Below, in pieces: positions 1 through 7,989 of a stretch of DNA of 15,137 bases. The DNA comes from Blastocladiella britannica. Its lineage: Eukaryota > Blastocladiomycota > Blastocladiomycetes > Blastocladiales > Blastocladiaceae. The notes under the pieces were generated by a model, which was not told the origin of the DNA, did no database searches, and saw nothing but the letters and a program-made list of their open reading frames with translations. Both the position numbers and the translations under genes were made by a program. Within the stretch, counting starts at the first letter, position 1; each line of letters begins with the position of its first letter. Location: the NCBI GenBank assembly GCA_025349905.2, contig MU624911.1:1-15137 (forward strand). The letters run 5' to 3'.

Positions 1-1700
1 GTACGCAAGCTCGCCGACGCGGAGAAGGCGATCAAGGCGGAGGCGAAACTCACGCGCCGCGTGTCGACCTTGTCCGACGGCCGCTTGCATCCCAACATTG
101 TGCCAGTCTTTGGCACTTTTGGAGGGAAGGCGATGGGTCCGTATATACTTTTTTTTTTCATATGTGTCGGATCACCACCAAAACTAGCTGCACCTGTTGA
201 TCCTTGTAACTCCAGTCATGTTGCGGGCTGTGCACGGATCAGTGCAGACCGTTCAGGCGCGTACTCAATTCCCTCCTTGTTGCCACATTCAATCACGCAT
301 ACGTTACTGAATCGACAAATACCTGTATTAGGTCCGCACGCGCATGCTGCACATGGACATCAAGCGTATGTATTTGCACTTGCATTTTTCAATTCATTCA
401 TTGATGCTCAAACTCTAATGACAACCAATGCTTATAGCCGCCAACATCATGGTGACTGGGCATGGTCGCGCGCTGCTGGGAGATTTCGGCGGCACGGTGG
501 GGGCCGGCCAGCGGCCATTCTTCCTGACGCCCGCGTTCGCCCGCGCAGACGCGGCAAAGGCGTTGAGAATCCGTGGCAGCACAGTGCGCAAGCGCACCCG
601 GCGCAGGACCTGTTCTCGCTGGCGACGGCGCTGTTATCCATCGCGGGCAGTTGCAGTGATGGCGCGAGCAACATGCGGGGCGTCACGTACGTTGGTCCAG
701 AGAACCAGCCCCAGCAGCAACAACAGCACCAGGAGCACCAGCCCCAGCAGCAACAGCAGCGGTGGTCGTTCCGCCGCTTGAGTGAGGCACTCCAACAGGA
801 CCCGGAGGCTGCGCACTGGCACCTCTCGGATGACGTGTACAGCGACGGTGTGGCGGCACTGTCGTTTGTGCTCGCCGCCATGGACCCGAGTGCCACCGCC
901 CGCTCCTTGTTGGCACACCCGTACCTGGCGTGCGCATCGCGCGCAGCCGTCCTGGCGTGGGCGGCCACTCGGCTGGCGGTGCCTGTGGCTGCTGCTGTCG
1001 CTACGAAGCGCGAGCCGGCAATGAAGGCGGCAGTGGTCAAGGCATGCCGCGCAATGGAGGATGCGGCCGACAACGTTGTTGTTCGGGCACGCTGCCTTAA
1101 CGTGGCCCTCGAGAACCGGATGCGCAACCTGCGGTACCGCTTCGAGAGCAGCCGCAGCGGCAACGCCGTGGACGGGATTCCGTCAGAGGTGCTCTGCGGG
1201 CTGGTTGCCGGCCTGAAAAAAGCGGGACCGCGCGACTGCGGGACCTCCTCCTTTGGTGCTTCGTCCTTGTCGTCGTTTTCGGTGTCGTTCTCGCTGGCCT
1301 CGGGCTCTACATATTGGAATCGTCCGCATTGTCGTCGAGGGCATTTTCGTTGGCGCCGTCGTCCGCTCCTTTGTTGTTGCGGTCCTCGGAGCGGCCGCCC
1401 TCGGATCGCTCGCAGTCGTTGTCGGTGCCCCCGTTGCCGCCCTCGTTGTCGGCGTCGTCCGGCTCCTCGGCACCGTCACCACCGGCCTCTTTCATGGCGC
1501 AGGTGGTCTCTGGCGGCTCCTCGGACTCGGGGCTCGCTGGCTCTGCAGAGTGCATTGTCGTTGTGGATTCGGCCACCACCAGCAACAAGGTCTCGACGGC
1601 CAAGCTGGCCAAGAAGAAGGTGCGGCAGGCATTCCGGCGCGCGGCGACGCACTTGGCAGCCGGCGCGGTGCACTGCACGGGTCTCGGCGTGGCCGTCTAG
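1..1700 (+). CDS. Wee1/Myt1-like protein kinase with C-terminal membrane anchor (5' end missing, frame breaks)
   Basis: A protein kinase fragment; its start, including the Gly-rich loop, lies off the left edge. The first exon (frame 1, to about 136) gives the alphaC/beta4 region with HPNIVPVFGTF. The catalytic loop HMDIKPAN is read only after removing the 366-437 intron (gtatgt...tatag), and is followed by GDFGG. His-Met-Asp in place of His-Arg-Asp is typical of the Wee1/Myt1 family, which phosphorylates CDK1 inhibitorily. The C-lobe motif DLFSLATALL (from 607), a Gln-rich insert (706-759) and a hydrophobic segment (about 1245-1316) follow, then a Ser/Pro-rich tail ending in TAG at 1698-1700. 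A membrane anchor after the kinase domain is the Myt1 arrangement. Other likely introns are 137-215 (gtccgt...ccag) and 251-331 (gttcag...attag); these are weaker and leave the hinge region short. The frame must shift by -1 near 555-565 and again at the A6 run (about 1216-1221), so this is either a sequence with two missing bases or a decaying gene. Kinase identity is firm; the Myt1 assignment is moderate. Confidence 0.75.
706..759 (+). repeat. CAG/CAA-rich tract encoding Gln-rich insert in kinase C-lobe
   Basis: Two runs of CAG/CAA codons separated by CAC, GAG and CCC codons encode a Gln/His-rich insert between DLFSLATALL and the downstream RWSFRRLSEAL segment. It sits where kinase C-lobes tolerate loop insertions. 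The mix of CAG and CAA codons suggests an older tract rather than a fresh pure-repeat expansion. Confidence 0.8.
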
Positions 1701-1715
1701 GCGGGCGTCCTATTC

Positions 1716-1742
1716 TTGTTGTTGTTGTTGTTGTTGTTGTTG
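1716..1742 (+). repeat. (TTG)9 microsatellite in kinase 3' UTR
   Basis: Nine perfect TTG units start 15 bases after the kinase stop codon. The antisense strand reads as (CAA)9, but no supported gene uses it. Confidence 0.9.
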
Positions 1743-1960
1743 TCTGTCTCGTTTGATCCAAGCTTCGTCCCCACACTCTCGATCCGTTGTGGATCGACAT
1801 GCTTCATATTGCCTAAAATGCAAAATTGTCTTCAATGCCTGGTGCCGATCATCGTGCGCGCTGATGGAGTGTGCACGCGGAGTCATTTCGGCCCTCTCAC
1901 TTGCTCTTCTACATGTCCGACGCGCATCCAAGGCAACAACAACTATCATGCATTCAATTA

Positions 1961-1966
1961 AATAAA
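1961..1966 (+). terminator. Candidate polyadenylation signal AATAAA of the kinase gene
   Basis: A perfect AATAAA lies about 260 bases after the kinase stop in AT-rich DNA. Cleavage 10-30 bases further on would put the transcript end over the 3' end of the convergent hydrolase gene (stop at 1976-1978), giving a small antisense overlap. It is supported only by motif and position. Confidence 0.4.
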
Positions 1967-1975
1967 ATGGGGACG

Positions 1976-3861
1976 TCAATCCACACGAACATACACCTGC
2001 GCCGGGCCACCCACGTACCCCAAGTCCAGATCGTACCGAACTCGGTCCGTCCACGCGCGTCCCTTCACCCGCTTCGCCGCCGGTGCCGCCTTGGTCACCT
2101 CCTGAGCCTTGGCCGGCCGGAACGTCACATTGGCGTCGGGCCACAGCACGAACCGCGCCTCCCCGTCCGGCACTGCCAGCGCGCCCGTGACGGCGTCCGC
2201 CGCGCGCGGGAACAGCGGCACGTAAATATCTTGCATGGTCCCCGGCGCACTGACGTACCGCAAGCGCGGAGCCAGTGGCCCACTGGCCAGATCGTCCAGC
2301 ACAATCGTCACGTACCCGAACGCTGGGTGCTTGTACACACCCGCGAGGTCCTCGAGCGCCACGCCTTTCGGGACCAGTGGGGTTGCTGATGGGGCAGGTG
2401 GGGTGGGACCGAACAGTTTGGTCAGCGCCGTCACTTGGCGGCGAAGCGACCCGAGCTTGGCCTTTGCCAGCGTTCGGGTGACGGACAGTGGGGTCGGGTG
2501 GTATGCGTCGGGCCGGGTCAGCGGGAGTAAAGATTCGAGGATCAGGGAGACGATGCGGTCGGAGAGCGAGCAGAACGTCTGGTTCTCGGCGGTGAAGATG
2601 GTCAGGTTGGCGCCCGGAATCACGTGCATGAACAATACGTAGCCGGGCATGCCGCCCGAGTGCGAGAGCACCTCGTACTCCCTATTATACATTATGTCAG
2701 TGACAAACCATTGAGAATATAAAAAAGATTATGAAAAACGGACCCATGCTGCAGAATCTCCAGGCCCAGCCCGTACCCGATCGTGCGCATCGTAGCCGTC
2801 TCGCCCGGCTTGCTCTCGTACTCGTCAACGTTGTGCACTTTAGCAATCACGTCCAGATCGTACACCACCTGCACGCCCACGGGCGACTTGCCGCCGTTCA
2901 GCAAGCACGCGGTCCACTTGACCATATCGTCCGCCGAAGTGAACAAGAACCCGGTGCCTGCGCCATCACGGCTATCTTCCGAGAACGCGCGAATCGGGCC
3001 CATGTGCCGGTGAATTGCCTTGGCGCGTTCGAGGCCCTCGTCAACAGTAGTTGGTGGGTCCGCGGCAACAACGCCCTCGACATCGATCTTACGGTCGCCC
3101 CAAACGTGCCGGTCAAGAAACTCGGGCATCGTCAGCGAGTCATCCACATCGTGCGGCTGCGCGACTTGGTCGTGCGCGCGTGCCTCCTCGGAACACCAGA
3201 TCGCCGAGATCCCCAGCGGGTCCAGTAAATGGTCGGTCACAAAGTCCGGGTACGCGGTTCCCGAAACGCGCTCAATCAGCACCGTGGCCACCGCAAACAT
3301 GTTGTTGGAGTAATGGAACGCGTCGCGGAACCCGCCGGCCATGGTCATGTGCGGGAACGCATCAAACATATGGAACGCGGCGCTCGCGTTCCTCGTGGTG
3401 CCCGACCATAACCCGTCGCCGGATTCGATGCCCGTGCGGTGCGACAAGATATCCAGCACCGTGCACTCGCGCGACGCCAGCGCGTCGGGAAGAGCGAATT
3501 CGGGTAAGTGGAGCGCGACTTTATCGGTCCAGTTGAGTTTGCCCTGGTGCACGAGCACGCCAATGGCCGCGGCGGTGAAATGCTTGGTGATGGAGCACAG
3601 GTCAAACATGGTTGAGGTTTTCAGCGCGTTGGCTGGGTCGTCGAGGGGCAGGGCCAAAGTGCGCACGCCGTAGGCTTTGTGCAGCAGCGGTTTGTTGTTG
3701 CGGTGCACCGACACGGTCATGCCGGGCATCTGCATGGCGTCCAGTAGGCGCGGAATCAGCGCGTCGACGTGCTGCAGGGCATCGTCGACCGGGTTGTGCA
3801 AGTCGGTCACGACGGGGGTGGTCGTCGGTACCGGAGAAGCGGGCAAGGGAGTGTCGGTCAT
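1976..3861 (-). CDS. Serine beta-lactamase-like hydrolase (peptidase S12 / class C type) with DUF3471-like C-terminal domain
   Basis: Two exons, complement of 2744-3861 and 1976-2681, joined across a 62-base intron (2682-2743) with donor gtccgt and acceptor aatag. The phases match and give 607 residues. All three active-site motifs of serine beta-lactamase/DD-peptidase folds are present: S90-I-T-K93 (nucleophile Ser and general-base Lys), Y184-S-N186, and an HSG triad at 380-382 in place of the usual KTG. LSHRTGI at 139-145 is also typical. Residues about 480-600 (LEDLAGVYKHPAFGYVTIV) resemble the beta-barrel DUF3471 found after S12 domains. There is no signal peptide or membrane segment, so a cytosolic enzyme is likely; in this superfamily the substrate (ester, D-amino-acid peptide or lactam) cannot be read from sequence. 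The intron sits just before the third motif. A strong-context out-of-frame ATG lies 31 bases upstream. Confidence 0.88.
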
Positions 3862-4098
3862 GGTGATGATGGAGTTCTTGATGCACGTTCATTTTTGTCG
3901 GAAGGCGGTGAGGGCGGTGTCCTACTTCTTGTAGCAAACAACCTGACAGCAAAAACCGCAAAATGACAAGATTCGGCACGACGCCCGGCGCAAACGCACA
4001 CCCTGGCAGACAAACCCTCCAGCTCGAAGAGAAAAAAAAAAACATTCATTGCCCATTAAGAAGTAATGCCATCAAAGTAAAGCAAGAACAGGCGACGT

Positions 4099-5131
4099 TC
4101 AGCTCGCTGGTGCGCCGTCAGCGGCCGGCGGCTCGTCAGTCACCTTGATTTGCTCTTTCGCCTTGGCGTCCTCCTCCAACACGCTCCGCATCAGCGCCTC
4201 GTTCCGGGCAGTCGTCTCTGCCTTCACTTTAGCCAAGTCCGACGCGGGGACCGAGTGCCAGGGCCCAACATCCGACGCCTCGCACCCGCCGTCGCACTTG
4301 CATTTCCCACCAAGACGGGCGGGCAACTTGTCCTCGTCAATGTACTCCAGCAGCGACTTCTTGTAGCTGTACCCCAAGATGTGGATCTTCTTGACGGTGG
4401 CCTCGTCCAAGAACGGCTTGATGAGCGACCAGACCGAGGAGAAGAGCATGGGCGCGTTGATGATGAACATGGTGCCGAGCTGCTCCGGGTAGTAGTCTTG
4501 TCCGATCTGGGCGATTTGCTTGACGAACGATCCGACCTGATTTCCATTTTTTTAATTATTAGTTTGACGTCCAATAAAAAATAGAAAGGAAAGATAGTAC
4601 CTGCGGGAAGTACATTAGCGAGACGCCCGACAAGTCAATGATAGTGCACGACTGCTCGAGGTGCGTCCCCGCAATCAGCGAGCACGCCGGGAACCGCTCG
4701 TCAATCGATTTTTCGTACTCGAAAATCAGCTTCTGCTGCATGCGTTCCATGGACGAGATGGCGGTGATCTTCTTGATATCCACGGCCCCCAAGTGCTCGA
4801 CGTACACCGGCCGGCCCAACTTGTCGACGTTGTGGTAGTACTGCGGGTAAAACGCACGCACCGCCTCGGCTTCGGGAAACTCAAAGTGTTTGGCCAGCTC
4901 GGGCACTTTTTCCGTCGCGCGCCAGCTGTCGCATGCGTACAGCATGGCCTTGGCCTTTGGAATGTCGAACCGCCGAGCACGCAGGAACCGAAGCAGCAAG
5001 TGCTCGTCGTGGTAGCTCGGAATGAAGTGGTTGTCCAGGATCAGCTCGCGCTGGAACGCACGCAGCGTCTCGGCTTGCGGGTCGGTCAGGTGGCCCAGGC
5101 GGCCGGCGGTGGCGAGGGTCGGGGTGGTCAT
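4099..5131 (-). CDS. SEC14: Sec14-type phosphatidylinositol/phosphatidylcholine transfer protein (CRAL-TRIO)
   Basis: Exons are the complement of 4601-5131 and 4099-4536, with a phase-0 intron at 4537-4600 (gtacta...atcag), giving 322 residues, close to the usual fungal Sec14 length of about 300. Residues 10-75 form the CRAL-TRIO N-terminal helices (LGHLTDPQAETLRAFQREL, then LLRFLRARRFDIPKA). Residues about 95-255 form the lipid-binding SEC14 domain, with GRPVYVEHLG, IIDLSGV, YYPEQLGTMFIINAPMLF and KPFLDEATVKKI. The end has GGKCKC, GGC and SDVGPW, a pattern common in fungal and plant Sec14 proteins, then a charged tail. The family exchanges PI and PC between membranes and supports Golgi traffic and phosphoinositide synthesis. 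The start was chosen because the family begins just before LGxLTxxQ; the frame stays open upstream to 5533, so a longer N-terminus is possible. Confidence 0.93.
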
Positions 5132-5707
5132 GGTGGTGAATCGGGAGAGTTTTCTGCTACTAGAGTTGTTGATGACAGTGACGAAGTTGGTATCAGTGAC
5201 ATTGAGGTGTTTTAGACCGTCAAGTATTGAAGGGTCGTCGCCGGCAGCGGCGCAGTGTGCAACAGCAGTAGCAGTGACCAGAACAGAATAACAACAAGCG
5301 ACAACGACCGGTGGCGGTGTACACGACAACGGTAGTGGTGATGGCGAGTTTATCATCCACAGCAACGACGAGGACGACCACAGGGCAGTTTGGGCCAGGA
5401 GAGCAGCCAGAGGTCGAGCGTGCATTATTATTATTATACGGACCAAAATATAATTATTGGGAACGAACGACAGCGGACGGACGTCGGGAAGGGCGAAAAG
5501 TGCAAACGAGGTCAGGTCAGTCAACACGTCCAAAACGCCAAAGTTATTGAAATATGCGAACCGTCAAAAAGAATAAATACGCAAGAGAGAGAGACGTTGG
5601 TCGTGTCGTGTCGGCCTGTCAGGTCAGCAGTCGCGCAAAGAGAGGTCGCCAAAGGTGGGATTTTTTTATACGAGCCAAAATGAACAACCGCTACCCAACG
5701 CCACTCG
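5132..5707. promoter_or_regulatory. Divergent intergenic region between Sec14 and ankyrin-like genes
   Basis: 576 bases separate the two divergent start codons, so this must hold both promoters. It contains a short ATT repeat (about 5424-5437), an AT-rich stretch with CCAAT then TTATATTTT on the minus strand (about 5446-5460), a GA repeat (5584-5594), and a T7-ATA TATA-like stretch (5661-5670) about 40 bases before the plus-strand start. No RNA gene or extra convincing coding region was seen, apart from the in-frame open extension of the Sec14 frame. Confidence 0.5.
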
Positions 5708-5952
5708 ATGATCCACATCCTGCCCGACGTGGTCCTCGCTCACTTACAGTGGTTCCTCGATCACCCGACCGATGCCACTGCCCTGAGGACCTCGTGCCGT
5801 TCCTTACGTGGGCTCCCCATGCGTGCCTTTCACGTCGACAAGCTCGTCTGGTCGCTGTACAATGCCGACTGGGACTCCTGGGACGCGACCTGGCCCGAGC
5901 CGTGGGACTGGACCGCTCCCTCACAACCGAAACGCGCCGAATCGGAAAGTGA
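5680..5952 (+). promoter_or_regulatory. Upstream out-of-frame ATG overlapping the ankyrin-like gene start
   Basis: An ATG in good context (aaaATGaac) lies 28 bases before the chosen start at 5708 and opens a different frame that runs to 5952, overlapping the gene's first 80 or so codons. If it is inside the mRNA it would reduce translation of the main frame. If the TATA-like stretch at 5661-5670 sets transcription about 30 bases downstream, the ATG is outside the transcript and has no effect. Confidence 0.35.
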
Positions 5953-7438
5953 CGTTGGTTATGACTGCGACGATGGATTTGGTGGATACGACGACCGGCC
6001 GCCAAAAACCAACTGCGAGTGGGTGGTCCGCGCGTCCAAAGTCGCTGCCACTCGCGTCTTGGACACGCACGATACCAGGGGCCTCGCCTGTCTCTTGGCC
6101 AAGCGCGACTGGTACACGAGCACCGCGCAGTGGAACCTCCTAGCGCACCTGGCATCGGCACTGCCCTCCATCTGGAACAATGCGCCTACTGAAGGGACCG
6201 CGTCAGTGCTCCATCATATACTGCCACTCCTGGACAACCCGCACCTAGCGCTGTGGCCGCAGTGGGACGATGACCCGGTCTTGTACCCGCGGCGCGTGCC
6301 CGCGTGGTTTTGGGACCGGGTCACGGCCGCCATGTCGATGGTTTCTCATACCGACGACTTGCCGCCACTGTGTGCGCTGATCGTGCACGCCATGGCCGGC
6401 GACGTGGATGCAGTCGACCGGGCCCTCGCACGCATCGCAGAGTCGGACCCACCCATTGCAGTTGCATTCACTGAAGTATGCGCCAAGGAACGGTCGATCG
6501 TGCACGCGCTCGTGCAGTGTCCTGACCGCGCCGCCGTGCTCGACCGTCTATTGCCCCTCTTCATCCAGGCGTCGCCGAATGGTTGCACTGCTCTGTTCCA
6601 AGCGGCGGTGCAGGCTGGCCACCTCGATTCCGTGCTCGTACTAGCAAGCAACCCCACATTCGTGTCCGGACTCGATGCCGACCACGAGCAGCAGCTCGCA
6701 CATGTGTACGCCAGCGCCACCCCGACCGATCTAACGGACCGCTGGACCGCTCTGTACGCGCAAGCGAGTTCAGAGGGGAACGACGGCGGCCACGCGCACG
6801 CGCACCGCGACGGCGACATTGTTCTTGCGCTCGTGGCCATGTCCACTCACACCAGTTCGGCCATCGCGAAAGCCGCTGCCGATCTGGCCTCCTCGGTCGC
6901 CACCCGTGACACCAACCGGTACGCCAGCGTGCTCCGGTGGACCTGCTTTGCGGGTGCCACCCAACTCGTCACGACACTCGCACCCCACGCGCCGCTTCAC
7001 CCGGCGCAGCGCCGCACACTGCAAATGGCGTTCCAAGTGGCCGTGGGAAGGGGGCACTTGGGCGTGCTTCGGGTACTGGTCGATGAGATACCAACACTGG
7101 CGCTGGCGACGCTGAACGCGGTCGAGATCGTGTACGCGGCCGCGCAGTCGCAGTATGCGTCGGACGAACGCGTGGTCGCGGTCGTGGGGTACTTGGTGGG
7201 CGCGTTGCTGCCAGCGACGGAAAAACCCATTGCAATGGGCGACGAGGTCCTGGAACAGTTGCTCGACATGCGCGCGAGTCCCGCGGGAGTGTTGGCGCTG
7301 TTGCAGCGCAAGGATCTGTGGAGTGGTTCCAGAGATGAGTTGTATGAGGCGACTATGCGTGCGCAGTCGTTGGCCGAACGGTCGCCGTTGTCGCCGTGGT
7401 GGCCGTACGCGGAGGTGGAGAATGTGTTACTGCAGTAA
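5708..7438 (+). CDS. F-box-like / degenerate ankyrin-repeat protein
   Basis: Intronless frame of 576 residues with strong G/C third-position bias throughout and stop TAA at 7436-7438. The N-terminus (ILPDVVLAHL..., then ALRTSCRSLRGL) resembles an F-box-like motif, the Skp1-binding part of ubiquitin-ligase adaptors. Further on are weak ankyrin-type helices: GCTALFQAAVQAGHLDSVLVL near residue 297 and MAFQVAVGRGHLGVLRVLV near residue 440. An acidic Gly/Asp/Tyr-rich loop lies near residues 80-95, and a His/Ala-rich patch (GGHAHAHRDGD) near residue 360. No membrane segment is seen. The family resemblance is partial and based on pattern, so the safe name is a hypothetical F-box-like/ankyrin-like protein that may recruit a substrate to an SCF-type complex. 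It is divergent from SEC14 and upstream of the MADS gene. Confidence 0.8.
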   Translation: MIHILPDVVLAHLQWFLDHPTDATALRTSCRSLRGLPMRAFHVDKLVWSLYNADWDSWDATWPEPWDWTAPSQPKRAESESDVGYDCDDGFGGYDDRPPKTNCEWVVRASKVAATRVLDTHDTRGLACLLAKRDWYTSTAQWNLLAHLASALPSIWNNAPTEGTASVLHHILPLLDNPHLALWPQWDDDPVLYPRRVPAWFWDRVTAAMSMVSHTDDLPPLCALIVHAMAGDVDAVDRALARIAESDPPIAVAFTEVCAKERSIVHALVQCPDRAAVLDRLLPLFIQASPNGCTALFQAAVQAGHLDSVLVLASNPTFVSGLDADHEQQLAHVYASATPTDLTDRWTALYAQASSEGNDGGHAHAHRDGDIVLALVAMSTHTSSAIAKAAADLASSVATRDTNRYASVLRWTCFAGATQLVTTLAPHAPLHPAQRRTLQMAFQVAVGRGHLGVLRVLVDEIPTLALATLNAVEIVYAAAQSQYASDERVVAVVGYLVGALLPATEKPIAMGDEVLEQLLDMRASPAGVLALLQRKDLWSGSRDELYEATMRAQSLAERSPLSPWWPYAEVENVLLQ

Positions 7439-7989
7439 AGTGCACTTGGCATTCATTCATATCCCGGATATACTAGAGACTGTGGCGTTGCCCATGTTTC
7501 GCGGGGGAAGAATGGTGTGATGTTTGTTTTGCTTGCCCACTTGACTTAAAATTTGCACGCTCGCGGACGAACGAAGGCAAGGATTTCTCGGGCCAACCTG
7601 TTTGCTTGGCTGCCTGCCAAGACTCCTCTCGTCCAGGACGCCGACCAGTCTCTCTCCTCTAATTGTAATTAAGGGAGACGAAGACGTCAAGCATCACCCA
7701 AACAGTAGCCACAGAGTTTCTCTTTCCGCGCAACACCCACGCAACCACTTCCGGCAGTCCACTCAATAATTTTTCTGGCTGTGCCCTGCCGGCTTTCCCT
7801 TCAAATTTGCCTTGATATTTATATTTATCTCGTTGCCTCCCATTTCCCTTTACCTACTACTACCTGCGTCTGAGCGCCATCCATTGCCTGGTCCTCCATT
7901 TATATATATTTGTGACAGCCTTAACTGGCCCGCACCATCCTCATCCTGCAGCAGTAGTCCAAAGCGTGACGCAACGACATAAAATTGAT
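7439..7989 (+). promoter_or_regulatory. Intergenic region and probable promoter of the MADS-box gene
   Basis: 551 bases without a credible gene. The content is AT- and pyrimidine-richer than the exons. It holds a TAATTgtAATTA palindrome (7660-7671), an AT-rich stretch near 7811-7830, and a TATATATATT element (about 7900-7909) roughly 80-90 bases before the MADS start, which is the best TATA candidate. No tRNA or repeat array was seen. Confidence 0.5.

Noticed and set aside
447..1163. Long minus-strand frame opposite the kinase
   Set aside because: Antisense shadow of GC-rich coding DNA with a Cys/Trp-rich product from the Gln codons; no family resemblance.
61..1965. One uninterrupted 634-residue plus-strand frame through the kinase region
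   Set aside because: It reads straight through introns and two frame changes; the kinase motifs HMDIKPAN, GDFGG and the membrane segment lie in other frames, so it is only partly real.
1710..2144. Minus-strand frame ending in a polyglutamine run
   Set aside because: The Gln run is the antisense of the (TTG)9 microsatellite, and the rest overlaps the hydrolase end out of frame.
7899..7911. MEF2-type self-regulatory site at the TATATATATT element
   Set aside because: It does not match the YTAWWWWTAR consensus at its last base; a plain TATA element is the simpler reading.
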